Of a stretch of 64,000 bases of DNA, positions 27,143 through 35,144 are shown piece by piece (the stretch's first letter is position 1; each line of letters begins with the position of its first letter). The notes beneath the pieces were generated by a model that worked only from the letters and a program-made list of their open reading frames with translations, made no database searches and was not told the DNA's origin. Source of the stretch: an uncultured Aquimarina sp. (lineage in GTDB: Bacteria > Bacteroidota > Bacteroidia > Flavobacteriales > Flavobacteriaceae). Location of the stretch: positions 56,917 through 120,916 of the forward strand of contig CANMLS010000013.1 of NCBI GenBank assembly GCA_947498785.1, given 5' to 3'. The position numbers and the translations under genes were made by a program.

Positions 27143-28237
27143 ATGATGAGATTCACGCTTGTATTAAGCATTGTTCTTTTATTCTGTATTTCTTGTAATC
27201 AAAAAAAGCAGACTACAAAAGCTATCAAAATCAAGGAATCAAAAAATAATGAAACAGAGATTCCTAAAGATGGTCCTCCTGGAATGGTCTGGATTACAGG
27301 AGATCAATTTACGATGGGTGCATTAGAAAATGATCCATATGCACGTGCTGATGAAAAACCTGCACATGAGGTAAAGATCTCTGGTTTTTGGATGGATATT
27401 AATGAAGTGAAAAATTCAGAATTCAGAAAGTTTATAGAGGCTACAGGTTATGTTACCACTGCCGAGAAAAAACCAAATTGGGAAGAATTAAAAAAACAAG
27501 TTCCTCCAGGTACTCCTAAGCCACATGATTCTATGTTGGTTGCTGCTTCTATGGTATTTACTCCTGTGGATACAGATAATCTGTTTGATTGGTCACAATG
27601 GTGGTCTTGGGTAAAAGGGGCTAATTGGAAACATCCTCAAGGACCAAAAAGTTCGATTGAAGGAAAAGATGATCACCCAGTAGTTCAGGTTTCCTGGGAT
27701 GATGCTCAAGCATACTTACAATGGGCAGGAAAACGACTTCCAACAGATGCAGAATGGGAATTTGCAGCTAGAGGAGGGTTGCAAGATAAGCTTTACCCCT
27801 GGGGTAATGATACTGCCATTAGTACTTATGGAAATACTTGGCAGGGAACATTTCCGCTATATAATAGTTTAAAAGATGGGTATTTTACAACTGCTCCAGT
27901 GAGAACCTATGAACCCAATGGATATGGGTTGTATGATATGGCTGGTAATGTATGGGAATGGACTTCAGATTGGTATAATGTAACCTATTATAAAGAGAGC
28001 GCTGATCAAGGTGTTATCAAAGATCCAAAAGGAGCAGATCAACCTTTTGATCCAAGACAGCCTTATACACCCCAGAGAATACAAAGAGGAGGATCTTTTT
28101 TGTGTAATAGTAGTTACTGTAGTAGTTACAGATCCAGTGCAAGAATGCACTCTAGCCAAGACACAAGTCAGGATCATGTAGGTTTTAGAGGTGTAATGAC
28201 TCAAGAACAATGGGAAGTTCTAAAAAATAAAGGCTAG
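27143..28237 (+). CDS. Formylglycine-generating enzyme (SUMF1/FGE), lipoprotein
   Basis: FGE converts an active-site Cys of sulfatases to formylglycine. The C-terminal block GGSFLCNSSYCSSYRSSARM carries Cys321 and Cys326, with the spacing of the human active-site pair Cys336/Cys341, and is followed by HVGFRGV. Other family blocks are MVWITGDQFTMGALENDPY, DEKPAHEVKISGFWMD, HPVVQVSWDDAQAYLQWAGKRLPTDAEWEFAARGG and NGYGLYDMAGNVWEWTSDWY. The N-terminus MMRFTLVLSIVLLFCISC has a lipobox Cys, so the enzyme is exported. The ATG at 27143 is preferred to the upstream TTG at 27134. No sulfatase is present in the window. It stands alone, 308 bases after cutC. Confidence 0.93.
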   Translation: MMRFTLVLSIVLLFCISCNQKKQTTKAIKIKESKNNETEIPKDGPPGMVWITGDQFTMGALENDPYARADEKPAHEVKISGFWMDINEVKNSEFRKFIEATGYVTTAEKKPNWEELKKQVPPGTPKPHDSMLVAASMVFTPVDTDNLFDWSQWWSWVKGANWKHPQGPKSSIEGKDDHPVVQVSWDDAQAYLQWAGKRLPTDAEWEFAARGGLQDKLYPWGNDTAISTYGNTWQGTFPLYNSLKDGYFTTAPVRTYEPNGYGLYDMAGNVWEWTSDWYNVTYYKESADQGVIKDPKGADQPFDPRQPYTPQRIQRGGSFLCNSSYCSSYRSSARMHSSQDTSQDHVGFRGVMTQEQWEVLKNKG

Positions 28238-28558
28238 GAAATTTTAAAAGAACTATGGGTATATCGTATTTTAATTGGTAACTACCCTGTTTGTCATAGT
28301 AAAAGTATGTGCATAGAACAAAATCCATATAAATTAACAAATGTTTTAGCAATGAAAGAGCGTTGTGGTCATTACAGTACAAAATATAAAATAGTCTCTC
28401 TTTTTATAGGACAATTTATGTAAGCTATCCAGTTAGAATAGCATTTGAAGTTGATGCATTTGTGTTGTCGTATTTTGTTTTAATTTACATTTGGTTATTA
28501 AGGTATTGCCCTTTTTTATCCATGAAAAGAAACAGATTAAAGATTGCTTCTATAAAAG
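28238..28558. other. Gap without recognised features
   Basis: This 321-base stretch separates the + strand glycan locus from a - strand gene. I see no gene, terminator hairpin or repeat in it; open frames here are short and lack protein-like character. Confidence 0.5.
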
Positions 28559-28945
28559 TTAATTTTCAAAATCATAAACCCCAATGGCAGAATAATTTTT
28601 CATTTCAAAACTTACAGAATCGATCAAGTTTGCAAACTTCATTGCATCCACATCGTTTATGAATGTTTTTTGTACTCTTTCAACATCTTTTTTGCTTTTC
28701 CATAAAAATATATCCTTATATCCATCGTTTGTCTTAACCAAATATCTGCGGATAAGGCCTTTACAGCGAGAGCAATAATTTTTGTTAAATTCTAAAGAAG
28801 CTTGATGAAACTGATCTTCAGTTATTCCGTCTTTAAGTTTAAATTTGGTAATTTCTACAATCATATTTGTATCGTTTTGATGTTTGTCGCAAGAAAGATT
28901 ACTGCTAATAATAAACAAGAATATCAAAAATAGCATATTCTTCAT
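28559..28945 (-). CDS. ABM-fold (dimeric alpha-beta barrel) lipoprotein
   Basis: A 128-residue protein with signal MKNMLFLIFLFIISSNLSC, lipobox Cys19. The mature part (VEITKFKLKDGITEDQFHQA, GLIRRYLVKTNDGYKDIFLW, DAMKFANLIDSVSFEM) has the length and beta-alpha-beta pattern of antibiotic-biosynthesis-monooxygenase-like ferredoxin folds. A CSRC pair lies near residue 58. It resembles each half of the double-domain lipoprotein at 35145-35894. The function is unknown; single-domain members may bind small molecules or haem, but the key residues cannot be judged. Confidence 0.6.
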   Translation of the reverse strand: MKNMLFLIFLFIISSNLSCDKHQNDTNMIVEITKFKLKDGITEDQFHQASLEFNKNYCSRCKGLIRRYLVKTNDGYKDIFLWKSKKDVERVQKTFINDVDAMKFANLIDSVSFEMKNYSAIGVYDFEN

Positions 28946-29028
28946 TGCATTTAATTTTATTGATTATTGATGATACAAACCTATCGATACTTCTCAGGAG
29001 AAAACAATAATATAGTTTAAGAAAACAG

Positions 29029-29610
29029 TTATATGCTTGTGATTCTTTTTCTAATAATGCTTAAAAATTCAGATGTAACACCTATGTAAGATGCTATTTG
29101 AACATTGGAAATTCTGTTGGATAAATTGGGGTATTTTTTCAAGAAATATAAATAGCGTTCTTCTGCAGTCGAACTAATAGTCTGAAGCACTCTCTTTTGT
29201 TGTTCAATAAATGTGTTTTCAATTACGATTCTGATATTTCTATCAAATAATGAGGAATTGTCATATAAATGGAAGACATCATTTTTTCTAATTTGTAAAA
29301 TGTGCGAAGGTTCTAGAGTTTCTATGTATAAATCACTAGGTTCATGATTGTAAAAACTCCCATAATCGGCTATCCAATTATTTTCAGTGGCGAATTGTAA
29401 GTTATGCTGATTTCCTTTTTTGCCAATTTTATACATTTTTAAGCACCCTTTGACGACAAAAGTAAAATGATCGCATTCTTGACCTTCCTTTAAGATAAGA
29501 GCCTTCCTTTTTAGCTTTTTTTCAACTATTCGACTGTTTAGAATTTCTATAGCTGTTTCATCCAGAGGCCAGTATTTTGAAAAATATGTAACGATTGGAG
29601 TAATAATCAA
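29029..29610 (-). CDS. Crp/Fnr-family transcriptional regulator
   Basis: 193 residues with an N-terminal cyclic-nucleotide-binding-like domain (KKLKRKALILKEGQECDHFTFVVKGCLKMY, QFATENNWIADYGSF) and a short C-terminal helix-turn-helix (VQIASYIGVTSEFLSIIRKRI). The Arg-Ala signature for cAMP binding is not visible, so the ligand is likely something else or none, as in many Bacteroidota Crp homologues. It is transcribed away from the SDR gene; no clear partner gene adjoins it. Confidence 0.88.
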   Translation of the reverse strand: MIITPIVTYFSKYWPLDETAIEILNSRIVEKKLKRKALILKEGQECDHFTFVVKGCLKMYKIGKKGNQHNLQFATENNWIADYGSFYNHEPSDLYIETLEPSHILQIRKNDVFHLYDNSSLFDRNIRIVIENTFIEQQKRVLQTISSTAEERYLYFLKKYPNLSNRISNVQIASYIGVTSEFLSIIRKRITSI

Positions 29611-29646
29611 TTTTTCGTTAGAATTAAAAAAAATTTAAACCATTTT
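29611..29646. repeat. Partial copy of the 26942-27102 repeat end
   Basis: The bases just upstream of the Crp gene match the right end of the inverted repeat at 27070-27102 (TTTTTCGTTAGAATTAAA then TTTAAACCA). It may serve as, or displace, the Crp gene promoter. The 29647-29835 stretch holds nothing else recognised. Confidence 0.35.
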
Positions 29647-29835
29647 ATATATTAAAGTTTAGAAATATACATATAAGGAATGATTTAAGTCGTTAAGAAT
29701 TAAAAAAAATCAAAAATGACATAGTTTTCACTAAATAAACTAAGATTAATTTTTTACAAGATTTATGAAGACATAAATTAATCCTGTCTATCAAACTGAA
29801 GATGAGTAAAAAAGTGTTTTTCATTAGCTATAAAT

Positions 29836-29878
29836 AATAACAAAAGTGACTTTGATAACCAAAGTCACTTTTGTTATT
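29836..29878 (-). terminator. Rho-independent terminator after the SDR gene
   Basis: A perfect 19-bp stem (AATAACAAAAGTGACTTTG and its complement) with a 5-base loop lies 5 bases past the SDR stop codon. It is symmetrical enough to act on both strands. Confidence 0.85.
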
Positions 29879-29883
29879 ATATA

Positions 29884-30615
29884 TTATTCTCCATAGTACA
29901 TATTATGAAAGATTTCAGATAATTTTGAAGGCCTTTCTTCCCAGGCATTGAACATTTCTAGACCCATTTTATCAGGAATGATATCTAATTCTCCAGATTC
30001 TATTTTTTCTAATATTGTTTTTGCTATTCCATCTGGTGCTGGCATATCCCAATCACTTCCTTTATTCATATCTGTATCAATAGCTCCTGGATTTACTGAG
30101 TGTACCTCGATGTTCTTTTTGGCTAATTCTATTCTTACTGACTGTGTTGCTGAAAAAAGAGCTGTTTTTGAAGCAGAATAACCAGCAATAGAAGGAAATG
30201 GAGAGTAGGCGACAATAGAAGCGATGTTTACAATTTTTGCTGGTGTGTTTTTTTCTAAAATTGGAGCAAAAGCACGCATCATACGTATAGTTCCATAATA
30301 ATTTACGTTCATATCGTTTTCAATAGTACTAATTTCTCCTTCTAAAATGTTTCCATAACTCAAAACACCTGCATTATTGATAAGCACTTGAGTGTCCTTT
30401 GCTACCTCTGTTACTTTCGAAATTTGAGTATTATCTGTGATATCTAATTGTAACGGGACAATTCGATCATCATTAAAATCAGGCATTTTATTTAAATCTC
30501 TCGAAGTTGCATAAATTTTTATAGCTCCTTTCTCTAAAGCCGCTTTAACAAGCGATTTGCCAATTCCTCTGTTAGCTCCTGTAATAAATATTACTTGATC
30601 TTTTAATGTTTGCAT
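29884..30615 (-). CDS. SDR family oxidoreductase
   Basis: Short-chain dehydrogenase of 243 residues. The Rossmann motif VIFITGANRGIGKSLV lies at residues 8-22, NNAGVLSYG follows in the middle, and the catalytic YSASKTAL comes after NIASIVAYSPF. The motif VHSVNPGAIDTDM is also typical of SDRs. The substrate is not predictable. Neighbouring genes on both sides are regulators or repair genes, and it has its own terminator, so it is probably monocistronic. Confidence 0.9.
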   Translation of the reverse strand: MQTLKDQVIFITGANRGIGKSLVKAALEKGAIKIYATSRDLNKMPDFNDDRIVPLQLDITDNTQISKVTEVAKDTQVLINNAGVLSYGNILEGEISTIENDMNVNYYGTIRMMRAFAPILEKNTPAKIVNIASIVAYSPFPSIAGYSASKTALFSATQSVRIELAKKNIEVHSVNPGAIDTDMNKGSDWDMPAPDGIAKTILEKIESGELDIIPDKMGLEMFNAWEERPSKLSEIFHNMYYGE

Positions 30616-30687
30616 TTATATTTGTTTAAAATTAAAAGAACAAAATTACCATGGTCATTAGATTGTTAAAACCCAATTCTTGCGGAG

Positions 30688-31290
30688 TTATAATTTAATC
30701 GTTCTGAATGTTAAATTTATTCGAGGAATTTTTACTTTTTTGGTAGGAGGTAAACGATGCAACCAATTGGTCTGTGTAGTTCCTTTCATGACTAATAAGC
30801 TTCCTTTTTCTAAAACAATATCTACTTTATATTTACTTTCTTTATGCTTAAAAGAAAATTTACGTTCAGCTCCAAAACTTAATGAACCTATAGCTCCATT
30901 CTCTTTTAAAGCTTTTTCTCCATCACTATGCCAGGCCATTCCTTCTTCTCCATTATGGTATAGGTTGAGTAGACAAGAATTAAATGTTTCTCCTGTTTTT
31001 TGTTCAACCATTTTTTTAAGCTCTAAGAGTTCTTTTGTCCAAGACAAAGCTAATTTTGTTGTTTTAGAATAAGTATACTCAAATGGTTTATCACCATACC
31101 AAGCAACTTTACGTTTTGTTGTAATAGTTTTTCCATAGATAATGGCTTTGTCGTTTTGCCATTTTATGTTTTCTAAAAGTAAATTATAAAATTCTTGTGC
31201 CTTTTTAATAGACATTATTGTACCGTAATAATTAACCTCGCCATCATAAGGAAGTATGTTTTTATTTATATGAGCATTAAATAAGTCCAT
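30688..31290 (-). CDS. AlkB-like 2-oxoglutarate/Fe(II) dioxygenase
   Basis: DNA alkylation-repair dioxygenase of the AlkB family, which oxidatively removes methyl groups from bases such as 1-methyladenine. The iron ligands are His121 and Asp123 in AWHSDGE and His178 in NWLHRLPPT; Arg190 and Arg196 in PRINLTFR would bind 2-oxoglutarate. LLNLYHNGEEGMAW and GSLSFGAERKF are family blocks. The ATG at 31290 is preferred to one 13 codons upstream, because it matches family start positions and overlaps the preceding Ada-domain gene by 14 bases. The overlap suggests translational coupling with that gene. Confidence 0.92.
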   Translation of the reverse strand: MDLFNAHINKNILPYDGEVNYYGTIMSIKKAQEFYNLLLENIKWQNDKAIIYGKTITTKRKVAWYGDKPFEYTYSKTTKLALSWTKELLELKKMVEQKTGETFNSCLLNLYHNGEEGMAWHSDGEKALKENGAIGSLSFGAERKFSFKHKESKYKVDIVLEKGSLLVMKGTTQTNWLHRLPPTKKVKIPRINLTFRTIKL

Positions 31291-31522
31291 TCTTCCATTT
31301 TTTATAGTCACTACGCATACAATGTCCACAAGGTTTGTAGTCTTGTTGTTTTACATCTTTTATAGAATTGAAAAAAACACGATTTTCTCGTTTCATTCTC
31401 TTACCCGATTTACACTGTAGCGTTCCATAAATCTTTAATTTATTGTTTCCTCCTAAAACTATTTCGTATCGTTTTATTTTTTGATATAGTTCCTTATTAC
31501 TTATGTCAGAATGTTTTATCAT
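31277..31522 (-). CDS. Stand-alone Ada metal-binding domain protein
   Basis: An 81-residue protein equal to the N-terminal zinc domain of the Ada methylphosphotriester repair protein: LKIYGTLQCKSGKRMKRENR then VFFNSIKDVKQQDYKPCGHCM and a final YKKWKNG. Ada uses four Cys (38, 42, 69, 72). Here the pair near the C-terminus (CGHC) and the first Cys are kept, but the position of Cys42 is Lys (CKSGK). Thus it may not bind zinc in the classical way. It overlaps and precedes alkB, which argues for a joint alkylation-damage role. Confidence 0.85.
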   Translation of the reverse strand: MIKHSDISNKELYQKIKRYEIVLGGNNKLKIYGTLQCKSGKRMKRENRVFFNSIKDVKQQDYKPCGHCMRSDYKKWKNGLI

Positions 31523-31741
31523 TACGTAACAATTTAATTAACTGTTTCTTTTGTGTTTTTTAATTTCAATAACATAATAAACCGTATTGCTAAAATACTT
31601 TTTTCTATAGAATAGATGATCTTTATTCTACCTCTTCAGAAAAGCTCAAATATTTGTATAATGTAACATAGGACTTAGTTCCTTTTTTATTTGATATTGA
31701 TGAAAATTTAAAAAACTCAAATATAATGTTTAAGGATCTTT

Positions 31742-31780
31742 AATAGAATTTGGTAATTCTTAAGCGAATAAATAGGGATT
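31742..31780 (-). repeat. Degenerate copy of the tRNA-Ser 3' end and its flank
   Basis: This stretch aligns without gaps to 36182-36220, about 30 matches over the best 35 positions, including GTAATTC, TAAGCG and AGGGATT. In the intact copy these bases are the tRNA-Ser 3' end plus about 20 bases downstream. Both copies have the same orientation. The remainder of the 31523-31886 gap shows nothing else. Confidence 0.45.
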
Positions 31781-31886
31781 TCTGGTTTTGTAAATAATTC
31801 GGTTAAGATCTCTTTCTATAACTTCATATTACTAAATACCTAGAAACTATTGAGCCCCATCCTTTAGTTGTTTTTTGACGTAGATT

Positions 31887-32372
31887 TTAAGCCTTGACAT
31901 ACATAAGTAGTAAAGCAGAGACATAAAGCCCTATACCATATATAAAATGTGCCATAAAGCTTTTTAACCTTAATATATCTGGTTCTGGAAAATTAGAACC
32001 GGCTATACCTAAACCAAATGCAGGTTGCATTATAAAAAATGGAGCTATAATGGTTATAATTCCAATTAAAAGTGCAGGGAATAAAAAAGGTTTGTTAAAC
32101 CAACTTTTACCATAAATTACTAACAACAAAAAAGCAAATGAAATACCAATTAAGTAGTGAGATATCCATCCTATAATAAGTTCATATTTTATTGAAGGTG
32201 TATTCATAATGTTGTTGTGGAAATATTGTCTTTTAGGGATATTTCCAATCCAACGACCTACAAAACGATAGTCTAAAGATTTAATATTAAATAAACTTAA
32301 AATAAAGCTCCAAATATCCATTGCCAAAGTAGCGCCAATGCCTACGATGAGTGTTTTAACTACTATATTCAT
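31887..32372 (-). CDS. DUF2938 family membrane protein
   Basis: 161 residues with about four membrane segments. The pattern IVGIGATLAMDIWSFIL near the N-terminus, then RWIGNIPKRQYFHNNIMNTP, IIGWISHYLIGISFAF, FFIMQPAFGLGIAGSNFPEP and FMAHFIYGIGLYVSALL, fits the DUF2938 family of uncharacterised inner-membrane proteins. It lies 76 bases downstream of an AraC regulator gene on the same strand and may be under its control. No function is known to me. Confidence 0.82.
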   Translation of the reverse strand: MNIVVKTLIVGIGATLAMDIWSFILSLFNIKSLDYRFVGRWIGNIPKRQYFHNNIMNTPSIKYELIIGWISHYLIGISFAFLLLVIYGKSWFNKPFLFPALLIGIITIIAPFFIMQPAFGLGIAGSNFPEPDILRLKSFMAHFIYGIGLYVSALLLMYVKA

Positions 32373-32448
32373 TTTTCTAATTTTGATTAAACAGATTTTT
32401 TAGTTGACAAAATTAGATTTAGTAACAGTACTATTATAGGATAAAATT

Positions 32449-33324
32449 TTAGTTGATATGGACTTTCTTAAAGTTTATACGAAACGCATTAGGAGAATGG
32501 CCAGTATGTTTTTTAAATAATCTGATGAAATATGAAACATCTTCATAGCCTAAGGATAAGGCAATTTGATTGACTAGATTTGATGTTGCTAACAAGTGTC
32601 TTTTGGCTTCTAAAATGATATGTTCTTTTATTGCTTCAGAACATGTTTTGTCTAATGAAGATTTTATAATTTTATTGAGTTGATAAGAGGATAGATTCAT
32701 CATACCTGCATACTGGGAGACTAGCTTTTTATTAACTATATGTTTTTCTAAAAGTTGTAAAAACTCTTCGAGACGTTCTTGAGTATACTTATCGGTTTCG
32801 TTTGTGTTTTTATTATCATGATTACGAGTTAACTTTGTGAACAAGATGTTTAAATTTGCCCTTATTATTTCTTCATAACCTTTATTTCTATTAATGTATT
32901 CGTCATAGATAGCATCTAGTAATGGAAATATTTTTTCAAAAAAATGCAGATCTAATTGATAAAAGTTTTGATTACTAACTTTATTGAGCAATTGATTTAG
33001 TGATTTATTATTAGCATAGTATGAATCGGCACTAAAATAAAGAAGATATCCCTTGCTTTCTGGTTGTAGGGTTAATTGGTGTACTTGCCCTGGTTTTATA
33101 AAATAAAGAGAATAATTGGTGACACTGTAAGATCTGAAATCAATTTCGTGATGTCCTATGCCTTTTTGTAATACTAAAATGAAGAAGAAATTGTGTCTAT
33201 GAAGCAATTCAATCATGGTTTCTCCATTAAGTTTTGCATGAACATCCTGAATGAAAAAACGTTCGTGAAAAGCATAAGCATTATTATCTGCATTAATTTT
33301 TTTTATTGGAATATTACACTTCAT
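32449..33324 (-). CDS. AraC-family transcriptional regulator
   Basis: 291 residues. The N-terminal part (HAKLNGETMIELLHRHNFFF, YFIKPGQVHQL) is a cupin-type sensing domain. The C-terminal ~100 residues hold two AraC helix-turn-helix motifs: MNLSSYQLNKIIKSSLDKTC and QIALSLGYEDVSYFIRLFKK followed by HTGHSPNAFR. It is followed on the same strand by the DUF2938 gene, its most likely target. The inducer is unknown. Confidence 0.92.
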   Translation of the reverse strand: MKCNIPIKKINADNNAYAFHERFFIQDVHAKLNGETMIELLHRHNFFFILVLQKGIGHHEIDFRSYSVTNYSLYFIKPGQVHQLTLQPESKGYLLYFSADSYYANNKSLNQLLNKVSNQNFYQLDLHFFEKIFPLLDAIYDEYINRNKGYEEIIRANLNILFTKLTRNHDNKNTNETDKYTQERLEEFLQLLEKHIVNKKLVSQYAGMMNLSSYQLNKIIKSSLDKTCSEAIKEHIILEAKRHLLATSNLVNQIALSLGYEDVSYFIRLFKKHTGHSPNAFRINFKKVHIN

Positions 33325-33866
33325 TGAAATTCTCTACTTTTTATACCTCTCCAGTTATTATTTGATGACTTTATATCTAGTGTCTTACTCAGATTTGTAA
33401 TTTGTGTATTTATCACCCCATTGATTTTTCTAAAACCTTTTTGTCATATAGAATGTACTAAAAATTGGTTACCCCCATAAAAAGCAAACCCCCTATTATT
33501 TAGTAAAATATTCTTAAAAATACATAAACAGCCAATAAACTTATGACAAAGTCTATATAAATAGGGTTTTTGCTTATTTTAACTCCTCATAGAGAATATA
33601 TGTTCCGTAGGCCTGGTTCATGGCTTTTGATTGCTTCGCATGTCACAAGTTTTTTGGCTGATTAAAGATATGAGTTTCTGTATTGTTCATATTATATATC
33701 ATCAAACTTGAATAGGAATTAAAAACTCCATAATTATTAACGTTATACCTATATAATTAAATGGTTTGGAGATAATTTCAATTAAAATAATAGAAAACTA
33801 GCGTCAGCATAAACAAATAAAAAATAATGTGGGCAGAATTATTTTTTTTCAATTATTTATATTTTA
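33325..33866. other. Gap without recognised genes
   Basis: 542 bases between the AraC and cupin genes, both on the - strand. No convincing ORF, tRNA or terminator is visible. A locally more GC-rich patch around 33605-33660 could be a remnant, but translations in all frames give nothing I can name. Confidence 0.4.
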
Positions 33867-34355
33867 TTAGTTAATAAAGTCTAGATTAAGCTCTTTAACA
33901 CCATACTCTTCTGATAGTGCAGAGCACTGTACTCTATATTTATCAGGGATGTTTGATGATTTGTTATCCTGAGTAATGATGCTTCCATTACGCATGGTCA
34001 TTTCTTCAATTCCTGCAGAACTATAAAATAGTAGCATTCTAGCTTTTTTAGATGTAATGTTCCTAAAACCACGTATTTCATTTGGTACACAACATACAAA
34101 GTCTTCTTTTTTAGCATTAATTTCCGAATTTTCTAAATAGAACGTAACTTCTCCTTCTAGAATAAAAAAGGCTTCGTGTTCTCTGGTGTGAATGTGAAGA
34201 GGAGCTCCTTGTCCAGGTTCTAAAATCGCTTCCATTAAAGAGAATTGATTATCTGTCTTTTTACCATCAGCAATTATTCTGTATAGATTCCCTGTAGATA
34301 TTACATATACTCCTTCCTTAGAGCTGCATGAAAATGATAATTTGCCTTTATTCAT
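33867..34355 (-). CDS. Cupin domain protein
   Basis: A 162-residue single-cupin protein. The metal-binding motifs are PGQGAPLHIHTREHEAFFILEG (His, His and Glu ligands) and, after EGEVTFYLENSEI, the second motif with VCCVPNEIRGFRNITSK, where the usual final His is replaced by Arg. It may still bind metal through the first motif. Small cupins of this type include quercetinase-like and storage-fold proteins; the substrate is unknown. It diverges from the NTF2-like gene across a ~390-base gap. Confidence 0.8.
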   Translation of the reverse strand: MNKGKLSFSCSSKEGVYVISTGNLYRIIADGKKTDNQFSLMEAILEPGQGAPLHIHTREHEAFFILEGEVTFYLENSEINAKKEDFVCCVPNEIRGFRNITSKKARMLLFYSSAGIEEMTMRNGSIITQDNKSSNIPDKYRVQCSALSEEYGVKELNLDFIN

Positions 34356-34693
34356 AAATAAGATTTTTAATTATTATGTGTATTAGACAAAATTAAATTA
34401 TAGTTAATCTAATAAATAGGATTCTTCAGTAGTAGTATAGGATATATGATTAATAGAGTTCTTCTTCTTAGATTAACTTAAACACAACAATTGGTCTTGA
34501 TCCATATTGAATAGTTTGGACTGTATTTTACCGAATATAAAGTTTGGGTAGTTATTGCCTATTGTAGATGGAGAGAAGAACTTCGAAAATTTCGGATAGA
34601 CCGAATTTAGATATCAAAATAACATTTCAGACCTTTGATTGTCAGGAAGATTTCAATCTTGCCAAATATTTTAAAAATCTTTACAACCCCAGT
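34356..34693. other. Divergent intergenic region with one tiny ORF
   Basis: This region separates the cupin gene (-) from the NTF2-like gene (+). A 42-codon frame from ATG 34568 to 34696 starts MERRTSKISDRPNLDIKI and ends in NPS; it has no recognised family and could be chance or a gene remnant. No repeat or terminator is seen. Confidence 0.3.
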
Positions 34694-34728
34694 TGACATA
34701 GGGTTGTCACACTGCCATTTTACTTTTG
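34694..34728 (+). promoter_or_regulatory. Putative promoter with inverted repeat
   Basis: TACTTTTG at 34721-34728 matches the flavobacterial -7 box TAnnTTTG, 22 bases before the NTF2-like start. Upstream lies TGACA-N6-TGTCA (34694-34709), an inverted repeat near the -33 region that could be an operator. Confidence 0.5.
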
Positions 34729-34749
34729 GTTCATTAAAAAATTTAAATA

Positions 34750-35130
34750 ATGGAACAAAACAAAATTATGAATGTGGTAAAGTCATATCCTGAAGCATTT
34801 AAGTTCATGGATACCACTCTAATTGACAAAAACTTCACTAAAAACGCCTCTAAAACTGGAGCCCTATACAATTATGAAACACAAGAATGGGGAGAAGTAA
34901 CGACTACTAATATCGAGGAAATCAAAAAATGGGTAGCCGTCCATAATAAGGAAAATGTTATGCCCGATATACATCTAGAATTTCAAATGATTGATATTCA
35001 GGACAAAATAGCATTTGTGAAAATTGAGTTAGAATGGGTCAAAAACATAAAAGGAAGCGATTATATATTGCTTGTTAAAAAAGGAAATGAATGGTTAATT
35101 GATAAAATATACTACCAAAGTATTGTTTAA
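34750..35130 (+). CDS. NTF2-like / putative lumazine-binding-fold protein
   Basis: 126 residues, no signal peptide. The pattern MNVVKSYPEAFKFMDTTLID, NFTKNASKTGALY, NIEEIKKWVAVHN, DIQDKIAFVKIELEW and DYILLVKKGNEWLIDKIYY fits the SnoaL/NTF2-like proteins annotated as putative lumazine-binding (Lumazine_bd_2) or DUF4440-like. These are small cone-shaped folds with a pocket; no enzymatic role is established. It precedes a lipoprotein gene by 14 bases, so they likely form an operon from the promoter at 34721. Confidence 0.65.
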   Translation: MEQNKIMNVVKSYPEAFKFMDTTLIDKNFTKNASKTGALYNYETQEWGEVTTTNIEEIKKWVAVHNKENVMPDIHLEFQMIDIQDKIAFVKIELEWVKNIKGSDYILLVKKGNEWLIDKIYYQSIV

Positions 35131-35144
35131 TACTAGAGTACAAA

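Noticed and set aside
12736..28237. Considered calling sulfatase or other polysaccharide targets from the FGE
   Set aside because: No sulfatase is in the window; the PNGase, glycosylasparaginase and GH92 genes point to N-glycans.
34568..34696. 42-codon ORF as a confident gene
   Set aside because: No family, and it runs into the inverted repeat of a putative promoter; left as part of the gap entry.
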